Position numbers and translations under genes: made by a program. A stretch of 64,000 bases of DNA, taken from Lingula anatina. Taxonomy: Eukaryota > Brachiopoda > Lingulata > Lingulida > Lingulidae. Below are positions 48,506 to 61,000 of this stretch, piece by piece (position 1 is the first letter of the stretch; every line of letters begins with the position of its first letter). Location: positions 1,294,065 through 1,358,064 of the forward strand of contig NW_019775524.1 in assembly GCF_001039355.2 (NCBI RefSeq), in the 5' to 3' direction. The notes below the pieces were generated by a model that was not told where the DNA came from, did no database searches, and worked only from the letters and a program-made list of their open reading frames with translations.

Positions 48506-51500
48506 TTACACCATGGACTCTTGGTTTATTATGTGTATGTAATCTCTAGGATCAACTGCAGCAGTATTGGTATCGACACCAGCGACTGTTACATGTGCAT
48601 CACTAGGCCTGTACACGGTCCCGGGGGTCCTAGGCAGAGAGCGTCGTACCCGTGAAATTCCAAAGTTTGCTGTATTTGAACCCCTCTGATTGGTAGCACT
48701 GTCCACTCTCATACTGGAGAACCTGTACAGAGGCCCCATGTTGACCGGGGGCACATGTTTAGACTTGGCCTGAAGTTGTTTTAATGCTTTTTGTCTTGCC
48801 TGAGAGGGCGGCCTATTGAAAGTGCTTTTAACATTTTTCACCTCCTCTGGCTTAGGTTTTGATTTTGAAATTTTTGACTTGGATTTTGCTTGACTGCTGG
48901 TGGTTACTTTATTTGTTTGAGACTCTGGGATTGGTATTTCAGGTGCGGGTTTTGCAGGTTTTAGAGTTTCCTGAACTGATTTGTGGGTTGCTGTGTGTGG
49001 TTGCATTACAGCTTCTGCGGTATCATATGCTGTAGTAGATGTAGAGAGTGTCTTTTCTGACATGTTTCCACCACTGCTTTGTGATTTTTGTTGTTTTTTC
49101 TTCTTAGTTCTTTTAGGCAAAACATTCGTGGTACTGTTGGGATTCATGTCACTCTCTTGATGAATTTCAGTTTCTTTAGATCCCTTGCTCTTTCTCTGTA
49201 CATTTTTGTTAATTCCATTCGATTGTAGTCCTTCTTTGTTCATTATCATTTCACTATTAATATCTTCCTGATTTGTCTTATTATTAGTAACACTGTTAGT
49301 ATCAGGATTTGTGATCGTATCTTGAGTAATTGCATCTGGTTGTGACAGGTTGTTCTCAACTGTCACATTCTGCAAACTGTCTTTGGATAAATTGCTTTTC
49401 TTCCTGAGTTTTTTACGTTTCTTCGGTGGGGTCCCCTTTGGATATTCTTTGGGAATGGATGCATCTGAGAAAAACTGTGTTAAAGATTCTATTGAAAATC
49501 TCCGAGACAGTCCTTTAGGCTTTTTTGAAACTTTTTCAAAGGTTTTTGACGTAACTGGCTCAGCATCTGAAAACTCTTGTGTTAGAGAATCAATAGATAA
49601 TCTTCTACTCCTACGTTTCGGTTTCTTGGAAACTTTTTCAAATTTCTCTGGAGGAGACTTTGACACAGCGTCTGCACTATGAGGTCTGGGGCGTGGAGCT
49701 CCCACTTTTGCAACTTGTGCATTATCGACTTTGTTCATTGGGGATTCTTTGTCGATCTTAATCTGAGAGTTCAAGGAAGTTTTGCTCGATTTCTGGGTCA
49801 AAATCAAGTCTGTTATAGAGTTAGTGTAAGAACTGACATTAACATCCATTGAAGAGGGTGTCATATTAGATAATCTAGATATCGTACTTCTTGGGGCCGT
49901 ATCCCCTTCAAACACTTTACTCCTAGGAGACCTGTAAGATGGTTTTTGTGAAGTTTGTTTGGCACTAGTAGCAGTCAGCCCTACGTCTAGCTGGGTGATT
50001 GCAGAGACTGGGGTTGATGGAGGTATCTTATGTGTAGTTTTGGTTTTAGATTTCAGCTTTGGCTTTTTATGTCTTGAGGCAGTTGACTGTGTAATGGTGC
50101 TTGGAGGGCTGTGGTAGCGGATACGAGGACATCTGTGCACGTACGGCTCTTGGCTCCCTTTGTGTTTCTGAGACAAGTCCACAGCCTCTCCCCCTGTCTT
50201 TGGCTGAGTTATCATAGTGGAGAATTTCACTGCATCAGTTGAGAAGTCTGTGTGATTGTGTTGGTGCTGGTAGTGGTGATGACCATGCCCAGTAACTGGC
50301 ATGGTGGACATCCTCACATTGTCCATATGATGAAGATGCGCCAGTCTCTCTGCCCTCCGCCCCTCCACACGGTGTTTTTGTTTCTTCTGGAAACGTGAGG
50401 TGGCCTCTAGCCAATGCTGAATGGTGTCAAAGGGGGACATTTTACTGTCCTCGTCAGGAGGGTCAGTCATATTTTCCACTATGGGTCCACTGCCCACCAT
50501 ATCATGGGTTGGCCAGTTAAATCCACTGAATTCACTGAGGTAGGTATCTGTTGAGGTGACATCACTGGATGTCTCTGTCAGGGTCTCTCCGCATGTCTCA
50601 CAGTGTATACTATAGTGTCCATCACGCTCACTGAGAAAAGATGTGGACTCAGATAACATTGCCTCAAAGTCATACATCCATGGTTGTTTTTTATTACTCA
50701 GTGGCTTAGTGTTAACATCAAAAGTCACCTGAGAAGTTGGAAGAGTCGATAACTGTTTACTTTTAGGTAAGTCAACCCTAGTGTTTTCTTCCGTGTTGTT
50801 CTTTGGGTCCGTTGCCATGGATACACTTTGAGCACTGAGTTCTAACGTGTGTGTATTACGACTATTTGATGACCCCTGCTCTGTACTGATGGAAAGTTCA
50901 GCATATCGGGTTTTCTGTTCTCCCACACCACCCCCCACAGCTGGCAAATCCTTGCTCTGGGGGATACTATCCTTTTCCAGTAAGTCGGGTTTTATTGTTT
51001 GATGCCTTGTGTATTGTTTGACTTGACTGACACTGTCAGCACTTGGGACTGGCGGGAGTTTGCGAAGTGGTTTTACTTCCACTGTATGACTCTGGAGTGG
51101 AAACTGAGCTGTCTGAGGCATTTGGAGTAAAGATTTTGCAGGGTTATTGGTATTTGTCAGATGTGCTTCATTCTCATCAGCACACCCTGGAAGTTTAAGC
51201 TGTTGTGCCTGCATTTCAAAGGCAAGATTCTCAAAACAGTGGGTATTTCTTTGTATATCCACATCATAAGCATCCCAGTGCATTTCATCAGTTATAATCT
51301 CAATATTCTTCAATTCAGCTGTTTTGCTTTTCCATGGACAACAGGCTTTGCATGCATTGAATGGCTGCCCATTGCGCCAGAAGAATTTATAATTGAATAT
51401 CATAAATAAGACTCCAGTTATGTAAAACACAAACATGAGCGTGAGGGCAGTCACTTTGTATGCCTTCTGGTTGCTTTCATCTGTGTACCATATAGTGACC

Positions 51501-52354
51501 ATTAGAATATTTTCCACCAGAATTGTGAGATAAAATGCACCAAACTTGTAATATTTTCTCCAGTCTTTTGCGTCCAGAAGATCATAAATCTGAACGCATG
51601 CTAAAAACCAGTCCCAAGTCCTCTCTTTCCATTTCTTTGGCTTGGCTTTGATGGAAATCACCTGCTGAATCTCGATCCAAATCAGCAGACACAGCCAGTG
51701 AGTTGCGAGAAATAAAAGTGTCCAGAATCGCAAAGCTGTTGTGAAAAGTATAATAGCCATAAACCTTGACATGAGGCAAAGCAAGTGCCATAGTCCTTGA
51801 ACATGGAGGACAAAAACTTTGAAACACAGACTGGTTTTTGCATTCTGGTTAACTTTCTTTGAATTCTGTTCATCAGTGTCATCTGTCTCATGGTATAGCA
51901 CCATACTGAAGGCAAGAGAGAGAAGAGACACGATTGCACTTGCAAAAAGGAAATTTGGCACGTCATTGAAGTCTTGCTCCAGAATCAAATAGCCCTGTAT
52001 TATGAGATATGGGGCATTCTGGAGGGTCACCTGCACCAGGCGGAGAAGAACAAACTCCTCACAGTCCGCCTTTTCAAACACCACGAGTAATTTGAAGTAT
52101 CTCCATAGTGTTCCTAGTTGTAGGACATGTAACAGTGCACACAGTGTCCGTCCGCACTGTTTGTCCCCGAACTCCATGGTCCTGAACACCCAGAGCAGAG
52201 AGAGCAGGTTGACCAGGAGAACGGGGATGAAGATCAAACACAGGATAGCTGTGCACCATGGTGTAAGCAGCCAGTAGTACCCTGCCGCACTCAGCTGCAG
52301 TGCTGTCTCTGTCACATGCAAAAGTATATGAATTGTCGGCACAACTCTTGTCAT
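48506..52354 (-). CDS. XK-related (XKR) membrane protein with long disordered tail
   Basis: A single open frame. The frame is open back to 52417, but the codon there is GTG and a stop sits at 52430-52432, so the first ATG (52354) is taken as start, giving 1282 aa. About the first 350 residues hold around eight hydrophobic helices with XKR hallmarks: LLRLVQVTLQNAPYLIIQGY, then WHLLCLMSRFMAIILFTTAL, LATHWLCLLIWIE and ENILMVTIWY. Vertebrate XKR proteins are usually about 400-650 aa; several are scramblases that expose phosphatidylserine, some after caspase cleavage. Here some 900 residues of polar, low-complexity tail follow, including two near-identical 27-residue repeats with RR(L/F)SI(D/E)SLTQ (DNA about 49457-49537 and 49559-49639) and many Lys/Ser tracts. 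An upstream coding exon cannot be excluded, but no good acceptor is seen. Confidence 0.85.
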   Translation of the reverse strand: MTRVVPTIHILLHVTETALQLSAAGYYWLLTPWCTAILCLIFIPVLLVNLLSLLWVFRTMEFGDKQCGRTLCALLHVLQLGTLWRYFKLLVVFEKADCEEFVLLRLVQVTLQNAPYLIIQGYLILEQDFNDVPNFLFASAIVSLLSLAFSMVLYHETDDTDEQNSKKVNQNAKTSLCFKVFVLHVQGLWHLLCLMSRFMAIILFTTALRFWTLLFLATHWLCLLIWIEIQQVISIKAKPKKWKERTWDWFLACVQIYDLLDAKDWRKYYKFGAFYLTILVENILMVTIWYTDESNQKAYKVTALTLMFVFYITGVLFMIFNYKFFWRNGQPFNACKACCPWKSKTAELKNIEIITDEMHWDAYDVDIQRNTHCFENLAFEMQAQQLKLPGCADENEAHLTNTNNPAKSLLQMPQTAQFPLQSHTVEVKPLRKLPPVPSADSVSQVKQYTRHQTIKPDLLEKDSIPQSKDLPAVGGGVGEQKTRYAELSISTEQGSSNSRNTHTLELSAQSVSMATDPKNNTEENTRVDLPKSKQLSTLPTSQVTFDVNTKPLSNKKQPWMYDFEAMLSESTSFLSERDGHYSIHCETCGETLTETSSDVTSTDTYLSEFSGFNWPTHDMVGSGPIVENMTDPPDEDSKMSPFDTIQHWLEATSRFQKKQKHRVEGRRAERLAHLHHMDNVRMSTMPVTGHGHHHYQHQHNHTDFSTDAVKFSTMITQPKTGGEAVDLSQKHKGSQEPYVHRCPRIRYHSPPSTITQSTASRHKKPKLKSKTKTTHKIPPSTPVSAITQLDVGLTATSAKQTSQKPSYRSPRSKVFEGDTAPRSTISRLSNMTPSSMDVNVSSYTNSITDLILTQKSSKTSLNSQIKIDKESPMNKVDNAQVAKVGAPRPRPHSADAVSKSPPEKFEKVSKKPKRRSRRLSIDSLTQEFSDAEPVTSKTFEKVSKKPKGLSRRFSIESLTQFFSDASIPKEYPKGTPPKKRKKLRKKSNLSKDSLQNVTVENNLSQPDAITQDTITNPDTNSVTNNKTNQEDINSEMIMNKEGLQSNGINKNVQRKSKGSKETEIHQESDMNPNSTTNVLPKRTKKKKQQKSQSSGGNMSEKTLSTSTTAYDTAEAVMQPHTATHKSVQETLKPAKPAPEIPIPESQTNKVTTSSQAKSKSKISKSKPKPEEVKNVKSTFNRPPSQARQKALKQLQAKSKHVPPVNMGPLYRFSSMRVDSATNQRGSNTANFGISRVRRSLPRTPGTVYRPSDAHVTVAGVDTNTAAVDPRDYIHIINQESMV

Positions 52355-53664
52355 TTTGGAAACATTGTCCACATACTCAGGGTACAATAGTTGGCCATCT
52401 TCTTGTATTCTCTTCACAGCATTGAAATTTCAACTTGTTGAGCCCACTAAAGTTTAATTCCTTATGCTTGGCATCAAACCATAGCTGTATGACTATGCTG
52501 TTCCTGATCACAAAATACCTGGCGTTCTTGTGGACTTGTTTCTCTGTTATGTGGCTTGTGATATACAACCACGTATCAGCTTTAATCCCTTGATTCAACC
52601 TAGAAAAAGTTACAGATATTTTTGATAAATGTCTTACTGTCAAGGCTTGGCTTGCTACTTCTTTGTATGTGGAATTTACTTTATAAGCTGCTAGTTGAAC
52701 TCTCAAAATACAGATGATGTTGAAAGTTTATCAGCCAGCCACAAAACCTACAAAATTCTTGGATACTAGATTTGTATACAATAAACAAACTCCTTGACAT
52801 TCAATTGAAACCATGTCAATATTTTCCGAACTCCAAGCAAAGATTTGGATTTATAAGGTTTAATTTCGGTTAAGGTAAATCTACAAACTTTGTCAAAAAC
52901 GATTTATCCTGAGTAAGTTTGACTGTGCTGCTCTTTCACCTTTAAGGGAAGTGACTGTTCGTTTTCAACAGGCTACACCTCACTTCAGGGTCATTGATGG
53001 AATGCATGTCCGTGATAGTGGTGAGGTAAAAAAGAAATGCTTTTAACCAGCTCTAGCAAACATGTGAAAGTAGCAATACTCCTAAATCGAACACAAATAA
53101 GACCTTTTAAGTTAATACCCACTCGATGTCAGACAAACGTTGAATCAACACTTTTCATTTGTGAGATATTATCCTACCCAAATGTATAGTGTGGGTCGGA
53201 TTTCTGTTGAGCAAACATAGGGACAGATCGCAGTGAAAATACAGTACAAACCTACGCATTAATTACACCTTCTATGAAAACCTCTCAATTGGATTTAAGG
53301 TGTACAAAGGCAAATGTAGAATAACAGTAAGGTCAATCACAAATGGAATTTTTAATGTTTACCTTAATTTTTTAACACTGGTCCTCTCATTAGAGGAGCC
53401 TACATTATGGACTATGACGCAGGGGATTACTGTTATTTGGAACTTTAACTGATTAGGGTGTAGACTTGATTTTTATGTTTTGACTCTTGCATATTTGCCT
53501 TCTGTGGAATAACATTTGTAAAGTTTTTAGCAAGTTTACATTACCCTTATGATCTTACAGGGGCATTAAAATAATAACAAAAAACAGATCATGTCATGAA
53601 AATCCTAGTTGATCATACGACTAAAAAGACTGAAATTTGGTAACAATTTAACAGTCTAATAATT

Positions 53665-53668
53665 CAAA

Positions 53669-53703
<35 letters not shown>

Positions 53704-53706
53704 ATA
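53665..53706. repeat. (AAAT)n microsatellite
   Basis: About ten uninterrupted AAAT units in gene-free sequence. Confidence 0.95.
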
Positions 53707-54838
53707 CCCACCTTGGATTTGATTTTTAAAAGATTCTCACAATTGTTTATGGTGTAAAATGTCTTCAACTGCATCTACTGCATTTGTAAAAAACATCTTG
53801 GGCCGACTTGTTAAAAGCTGTAAAGTTAAAAAGGAGAAACATTAATTTTAAGAGTAATTTATCAACTTTTGAGACAGAAAGCTAAATCTTTCAGATTCTC
53901 AAAACTTTTCATTTATCAAAGTACAAACATTTTTACAGTTCCATTAAAATTGGGTTGTGAATAAAAAGAAACTTTTATCATGAGTCATTTTAGCAAAAAA
54001 ATTGAAAGCAGGCTTATTCCGCATCATGAGCCCTGAAATAAAACTCCTAAATTAGGTCCATAGAGCAGTGTATACTATAAGTAAATATCATAAAGACTTT
54101 TATCAACAGGCTCTTGTTGCCTGAACAGAGAGCGTACGCCCTGGCCAGAAGCAATGAATGAATAAACTGGTTTTGATGCCATATTGTGGGATGTTAGTAG
54201 CTAATAAACATATATTTGCTGGGGCTAAGATTGCCAAGTATGGCTGGAATATCTTCTTTAAAATTTTTACGCCCAGTAATGCAAACAATAATGGTTCCAA
54301 TAGGTTCAATTTCGCAAAGAAACCGCTTTTTATAAAACTGGTTTTCAGCTCATAATGGGTGTTTAATGAAATTATCCTTGAAAACTTATGTTGCATTTGA
54401 TTGTGGCCTTTGTATGTGGAATTTATTCACAAAAGCTTTGTTTTGCCAACAATTCACAGCATGAAAGGAAAACATTTCTCTTACAATTTTGATCTTGATT
54501 TCATTTTCTTTGTTTTAAACAAATTTATTGTGGAACTGTACCACTAAACTTGTAATGAACTTTACTTAGGTAAAAACATTTTCTCCTGCCTATTCTGTTA
54601 CGACTTGCCAAATTAATTAAAAATTTATTTGAGCTAGAGGATGAAAAATTGATCCTTGGTGGCTCCTAGATATCAGCTGAAATATTTGCTTACCCCAGAA
54701 CTATATCTATGTATCTGTCTATTTACACATTTTATCTAACTAACATAGAACCTGTATAAAATTTAATTATATTCAATGTTTTGAGGTATTCTGCCGCAGT
54801 ATTCCCACGGTGAGCATGTATTGGCACATGAATACAGT

Positions 54839-55096
54839 ATGGTAATGACTCGGTCTTTTCAATGGGTAAAGATGATCAAACTTTCAGATACCTCATTTCA
54901 AAACCATAAAAATTATATTTTTGCCTAGCACTTGTGGTGCTTTAAATGCATATAATACAACTATAAGGTATTCTGCTTTTCAATTTTGTTGTAACACTCA
55001 ATAGGATTGCTCTTATTTTAAGAAAATAAGACTTAAAAATACAGTATCTGTAAAATTCACAATTTTTCCCCATTGAAAAGATTGAGTCATTACCTT
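54839..55096. mobile_element. Foldback/MITE-like element, about 258 bp
   Basis: The outer inverted arms are GGTAATGACTCGGTCTTTTC (from 54841) and GAAAAGATTGAGTCATTACC (to 55094). Weaker pairing continues inward (TCAGATACCTC near 54885 with CAGTATCTGTA near 55042). It has no ORF. Exact ends and target duplication were not resolved. Confidence 0.6.
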
Positions 55097-58000
55097 AATT
55101 TTCAATATAGTCACCCTCCAGATGCAATAATGTTCCTGTTTACTGATAAACTTCAAACAGAATAATAATGATAAATATTTACAGATAAAAAAAACTGAGA
55201 GTAAAAATAATTGATTTATTGAGGCAAAAGAATGCTTACATCATTCATGAAAAATCCTAAAAATCTCAAAAACTTCTTTTGTTTTCCAATTCCCTTTTTT
55301 AAAAAATCAACTTTTTAAAAAAGTTTGGTGAGACTGATCAAAATACAATTGAAATAATAAATTTGTATCTTTAATAAGAGACTTGCAAATGCACTCAAAT
55401 AGTTATCAAACTTTCAGTAATATTGGATTTGACGTAAAAATGTACAAATCATATCCCTGACATTGTAAAATGACTGCATCACAAATATTCTGTCACAGAT
55501 ACTTCTGTATTAGTACTACTGTATTGATACCCGTGGCAGAACATTTGTGATTCCATTTTATCAAAAATTGCCACCTTTTTGACAAACATCAGCACAAATC
55601 ACTGCCAGTCAATTTCAATTAGAAAAAACACCTACCAAGCAGATGCTAATATCCGGCTTGCATGCTGATGTCAGGACCTGCCTGGGTTCCCTGCACACTG
55701 ATTCAATGAACCCTAACACCTCAATCAAAGATGTGTCAGCTATGTATGCACCTTATTTTTTTATACAAGTACATTACGGCTTACCTTACCGAAAATTACA
55801 CACATAGCTATGTGCAGAAGACACAAACAGATTGGCTCCATATCCAATCCCTGTACACAGTGATTCACTATCTTTATCAGCACTCCTCAGTTGATTAACC
55901 TTCTCATACTACAATACAGACACGATTTAACATCTTTATTTACTTTCTAAATCAAACATACTTACATTTTATAATAACTATGGTAAAAATACCTTACTCA
56001 TCAACAATCCCCCCCATGGTGAATCTGTGTGTAAACTTCAGTATCTAGAGCAAGCACTATGTGTCCTCCTATCTTATCTGTACTAGCTCGTCCTGTGATA
56101 CCTGATGAGTATAATGGCTCCAGCTAAATCCTACTGTCACAATACCTGCAGACAGATAATATCCATGGACTCAATTACTATGCTGACTAATTAGGGAGGA
56201 AGAGTGATAATGTGTTTTTAGATCAAACCTACCGATAGACACTCTGATTGACATGTTGTGATAATTGTCCCCCTGATGTGAAATTCTTATCTCCTCATAC
56301 ATTCCTATAAAAACTTGTGATTTATGAAACAAACGATGGGCTACTGGTCTGACCCCAAGGTTCTATGAGAGCAACCTTAAGTAACTCAAGCGCAACTCTT
56401 CACACTCAGTACAAAAGTGGCGGGCACTTTCAAGTTTTCACCACCTAATACAAACTACACAAGTGTATAATCCTGGATAATTCTCTTTATGTGACAGAAT
56501 TCACCGATGGCTCACCTTCAAATCTAGATCTAACTTAAATACCTGGATTATCTCACCACATACACCTGTACCATACCTGCTCATCAAAACACTAACTGCA
56601 TGGCTCGCCATCAAAGGTAAAAATGTCCCATCTCGCTGCCCCTAATCAAATATTAGGCAGATTGCTTTGATAAGGCACACGTATACAGAGTTATTGTATG
56701 AGCGCCTTCAACGCCATTTTCCCCTTCATTGAAAGAGCCCTTTGCCCAACTTTTCCTTTCATTGTAACTCATGCATGTGGACATAATGTGCCATATATGT
56801 TCACTTTTGTAAGTTTGTTGAATGTTATCCAAATTCTTACATCTAAACCAACTTGTGCGAATTGTGTTTGAGTAAATTCCTATTTTCCTTGCAGTGAATT
56901 CCTTACAAAGCAATGACCGTACAGCAAAGTTTGAAAAGTATGTTATTTTCTCCAGGGCAAACTGAGAATTCAGTTTCAAGTGTGGTTCTTTCGTCCTTGC
57001 ACAAGATTCTCTTGTGGACTTAATTGAAACTTTTAATTTCATACAATTTGAACAAAAAAATAGCGCATTACCAAACTTGACGTGTGAACCTTGGTTTAGG
57101 CAAACAGAATATATAGAGTTTGCTCCAGTGGTGTTGGGTAGCGTAATATGCAAGTGTTTACTGGGTGTGAAATTTAACACCACCCACAGGGAGACACTGC
57201 ATGCCCCATAGAAAAAATAAGGCATTTTTTGGAGCAAGAAAAATTACATGGTAAAGTGGAGTTTTGGTTTTGTTAGCTCCAGTCTACTCCAGGCACAACA
57301 ATTATCTGTGTTTGTCACCACAGTGGGTTGTGACATTTATGAGGCTTTTTATGCCCATCTGATTGCCCTTTTCAGCTAGGCTCAAGTCTCTTATGTGGGT
57401 AATATTTCACAGCATGTTAAAAGTGTCATAAAATTAACATTAAATCTACAAAGAAAAAAAAAAAACGAAACTCCTGAGCACATTCTAACAGGATAAAACA
57501 GCACCAACATTTTCAATTAGGACTATTATTTAAGATGTTGTCTGTCCTAAGTTATGTCACAGATTTTCAAAATCAATCAAGTTAAAGACAGTTTAAAATC
57601 CTTATAACTATTGGAAGAAAGTAGAAGAAATATATACTTATCTACCAAAAAGGATATGATAAAAAAAGAATTGTTTTTGTCGTTGTCTAAACAATTAAGC
57701 TGACAGAGACCCAGTTTCCACTAATTTGTAATTTTTTATTCAGCACATGTTAGTCTCCTTGTTTTATCTATACCTATGAAATGATAAATATTTTCAGATA
57801 CACCTACAAAGTGGCAGGGGGATAAACTAACCACTGAGGATCACTGATAAACCTTATCTACTAACCACAAATTATATGGAGATTTCGTTTTTCAAATTGA
57901 GGAAATAGAAAACGGTAAAATCTCTTTCCTATTTGTTCAACTGAAACTAACCAACCACGGCACCACGATTTTTTTGTAATTATCTGCCACAGACATTGTA

Positions 58001-61000
58001 ATTCTGTAAAGTCAAATATGGTTGTCATTTATGCTTGTTGCAGCTTGAACCTACATTTACAGTTTGTAATGATGTATTTTTTCATCATGTAAATTTACTG
58101 AAAGACTACAGTAGTGCAACAGCTTCCTATCCACCAGGCGCTACAATAACACAAATGTATGTAACACTTCATATATGGTATCACTTTCATTGACTGTGAC
58201 AAAAATCCAATACTATTTTAATTTGTTAACTATTGGCTTTTCCCAATATAAGTTGTTTGGTTTCCTCTTCATCATTCTCTTTAGGCTATTGAGAACATTC
58301 TATGGTCCTGTTGACCAACCACAGGGCATCACAAACTGTTGGTGATTGTCGTCTGCTTGCAAACTGGTCGCTGTATTGACCAAGTATTGTTTCAGTGTTA
58401 TCCCCTGCATGGTGCGTCACCTTTGGTGCAAGTTGATTGACCAGCTGACCATTGTCCTACCCAATGTCCTAATGTCCAAACTCTCAAAATCAACAAGTCA
58501 GGTGTGAGATCTACCTCAAAGGAAGTCTGACTTGACTCTGGTTTAAAACTTGACAATTGCCAGTATAAAAATTAAAAGAAACAATATCATTCACTCTATC
58601 CATGAAGTTTTTTTTACTAAAATTTAAAAAAAATGATATGACTTAGATTTCAAAATTATATGTTTGATTCAGACATATACAAGATGTAAGTTTTTTTTTC
58701 AATTTTGAAAAAAATGCTGATAATTACATCTGAAATATTTCAATGAACCATATACTTTTGCTTTCAAATAAAATTGTACATAAAATATTTGACAAACCCC
58801 TACCTTCTTGCACAAACAATATACATCTCCTATGAAATAATGTTTACTGAACCAATAAACTGCATTTGTGTTAAGTCACAAAAATACCACTTATAATACA
58901 CTTGTTCCTTTTGCAAAGTGTCGAAAATGTTTCATGAAGTTTTGCATAATTCACGGCTGTTATGAACGCCCTCTGTTGTCATTACATAACCTCCTTCACA
59001 GCAGGAGAGTCGGTCAACAAGCCACTTCAAAGATTCTATAATACCACTTTTCCGCCAAATTTCCCTCACTGTGTATATCACCCACATCCCTCTGTTTCAC
59101 TAACACAACATAATGTACTTCTTTCAACATTTAAGTCTGTGTCAAAACCACCATATATTCTCTCTCACCTGATTCTCAACATAAACCATGTGCCCTTGTC
59201 TGTTTGTTCTTTTAACAGTTGACCCCCTTCCCTCAAATGAGCCACCCTTCTATTATACCTACAATTATAGATATGGCATATCCAGATCAACTCACATTAA
59301 ATATCCATGGCGGGACAGCTCGTGTAATTAACATCTTCGGATCTGGAAACGGGATACCTGAAATTTTCTCTGATAATCGTCTTGTTGATACCCTCAGCAT
59401 TCTTTATCCTGGTCTGGGAACACATGTCAATACAGGGCAATGGAACTATGACATGGCACTGTGCCCCTATGTGGATTATCATGCCTGGATTAGGGATCAC
59501 TTGTAATGAATTATTGACCAAGGAAAACAATGATCAATGTCAAATAAAGGTGTGAAGGGGCTGCAGTATTAGGAAAACATTATCCTTTGATACAAGGGCG
59601 GAATGATTTTTGAAAAAACTTATCTCAAATGGAGCAAAAAAGAGATCCAAATATCAGAAATTCCAAACTGAATGGATTCTATTAATTAAAACTATTTAAT
59701 ATCCTAGTTTGACCAACCCGGTAACTTTTACTGTCTTCTAACAGTGGTCATCATAATCAGTATGACCTTACAGGAGTTTCAGAATCTTTTATTGGCAGCT
59801 TCTCTGGATAACGTGTCAAACATCTCGTCTTTTATACCCAATTCTCTGTCTTGTGATATGTAAGCAGAAGTATATCTGATAAATGAAGTGCTAAAAAACA
59901 CTGTACCCCCTAAGTATGGATAATTATAACAGGTGTTAGCAAGCATGCATCGATTTCCTATGCTACTACTATTGATTTGCGTAGGAGAACATGATGGGGA
60001 AAATTAAGCAAATGTTGAAAGCATGGGATTTAACTTGGTTAAACATCTATAAGCCGCAGTTTTTTTTTCTTTCTTTTTTTTTTTTGCCCTGATAATTCTA
60101 ATTGTTTTAGAAAATACGTCTGACTGGCTCCCAATGTGATATGTCACTTAATTAATTTTGTACGTCTTAAAAATTATGCTTAGTAAAGAGTGCTTATTAA
60201 AAAGAAGAAACCTACATATAGATTAAATTTTTTGTTGCACAGCTGGTATTAATAAGGCACTTTTTGCTGTAATTAGGAGAGCTGTTACCAAAAGAAGGAA
60301 AATCTATGAGTCTTTGATCTCAGCTTAATGAGTCTGTCAAATGGCAAATAGAAAAAACTTCTCAGGTTTTATGTTAACAAATGAAACAACTTTACCTAAA
60401 AAGCTCCAATGTAAAAAAATTCAATTACTCATAATCGTAATCAGAAATCTTACCTTTGGTGAACTAGAAAACAAGACTGATGTTGACACTGTAGCTATTT
60501 GATGCTATAAATCAATGCAACATCTCAAAGATTTCTCAACTCTGCAAACAACATAAGCCAGTTGTAAATACTAGGTTAGTCAAATTAAATATTTCCTCAG
60601 CTAACGACAGGAAGACGGAAGATTGCCTAAATACACCCAATGTCACAGCATAGATAGCTACCAAGGTATAGCTCATCATAATCTGTCTATAGAACTTTAA
60701 TTAAATCATTTAAGGCTGCTGGTGCCTCAAAGGCCGAGTAACAATGGACTTTTGTCATGTTCAGATTAAAGGCTTGGGATAGAGTATGATAAATTCCAGT
60801 TGTATTGGCTCAGTGGGGACATGCTGAGCGTTGTTGTTTATACCCTGTACAACTATTTCATCGACGGCATTACTATGTCAGGTATGCACACTTAAAATAC
60901 GTATCATACTTTGTACTGGGTGTTTTCAATGTGTTACTTTATCATAGTGAATTTTCACTTGTTAGACTTCAGCTCTTAAAAGTAGTTTTATTAAAAATGT

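Noticed and set aside
52002-52277. Plus-strand ORF opposite the XKR membrane region
   Set aside because: Antisense shadow of a conserved coding region.
52355-52417. XKR start at 52417
   Set aside because: The codon there is GTG with an upstream in-frame stop at 52430-52432. The first ATG is at 52354, just before the first hydrophobic segment.
59219-59506. Plus-strand 95-codon ORF
   Set aside because: No family similarity recognised, no splice or poly(A) context, and a length compatible with chance.
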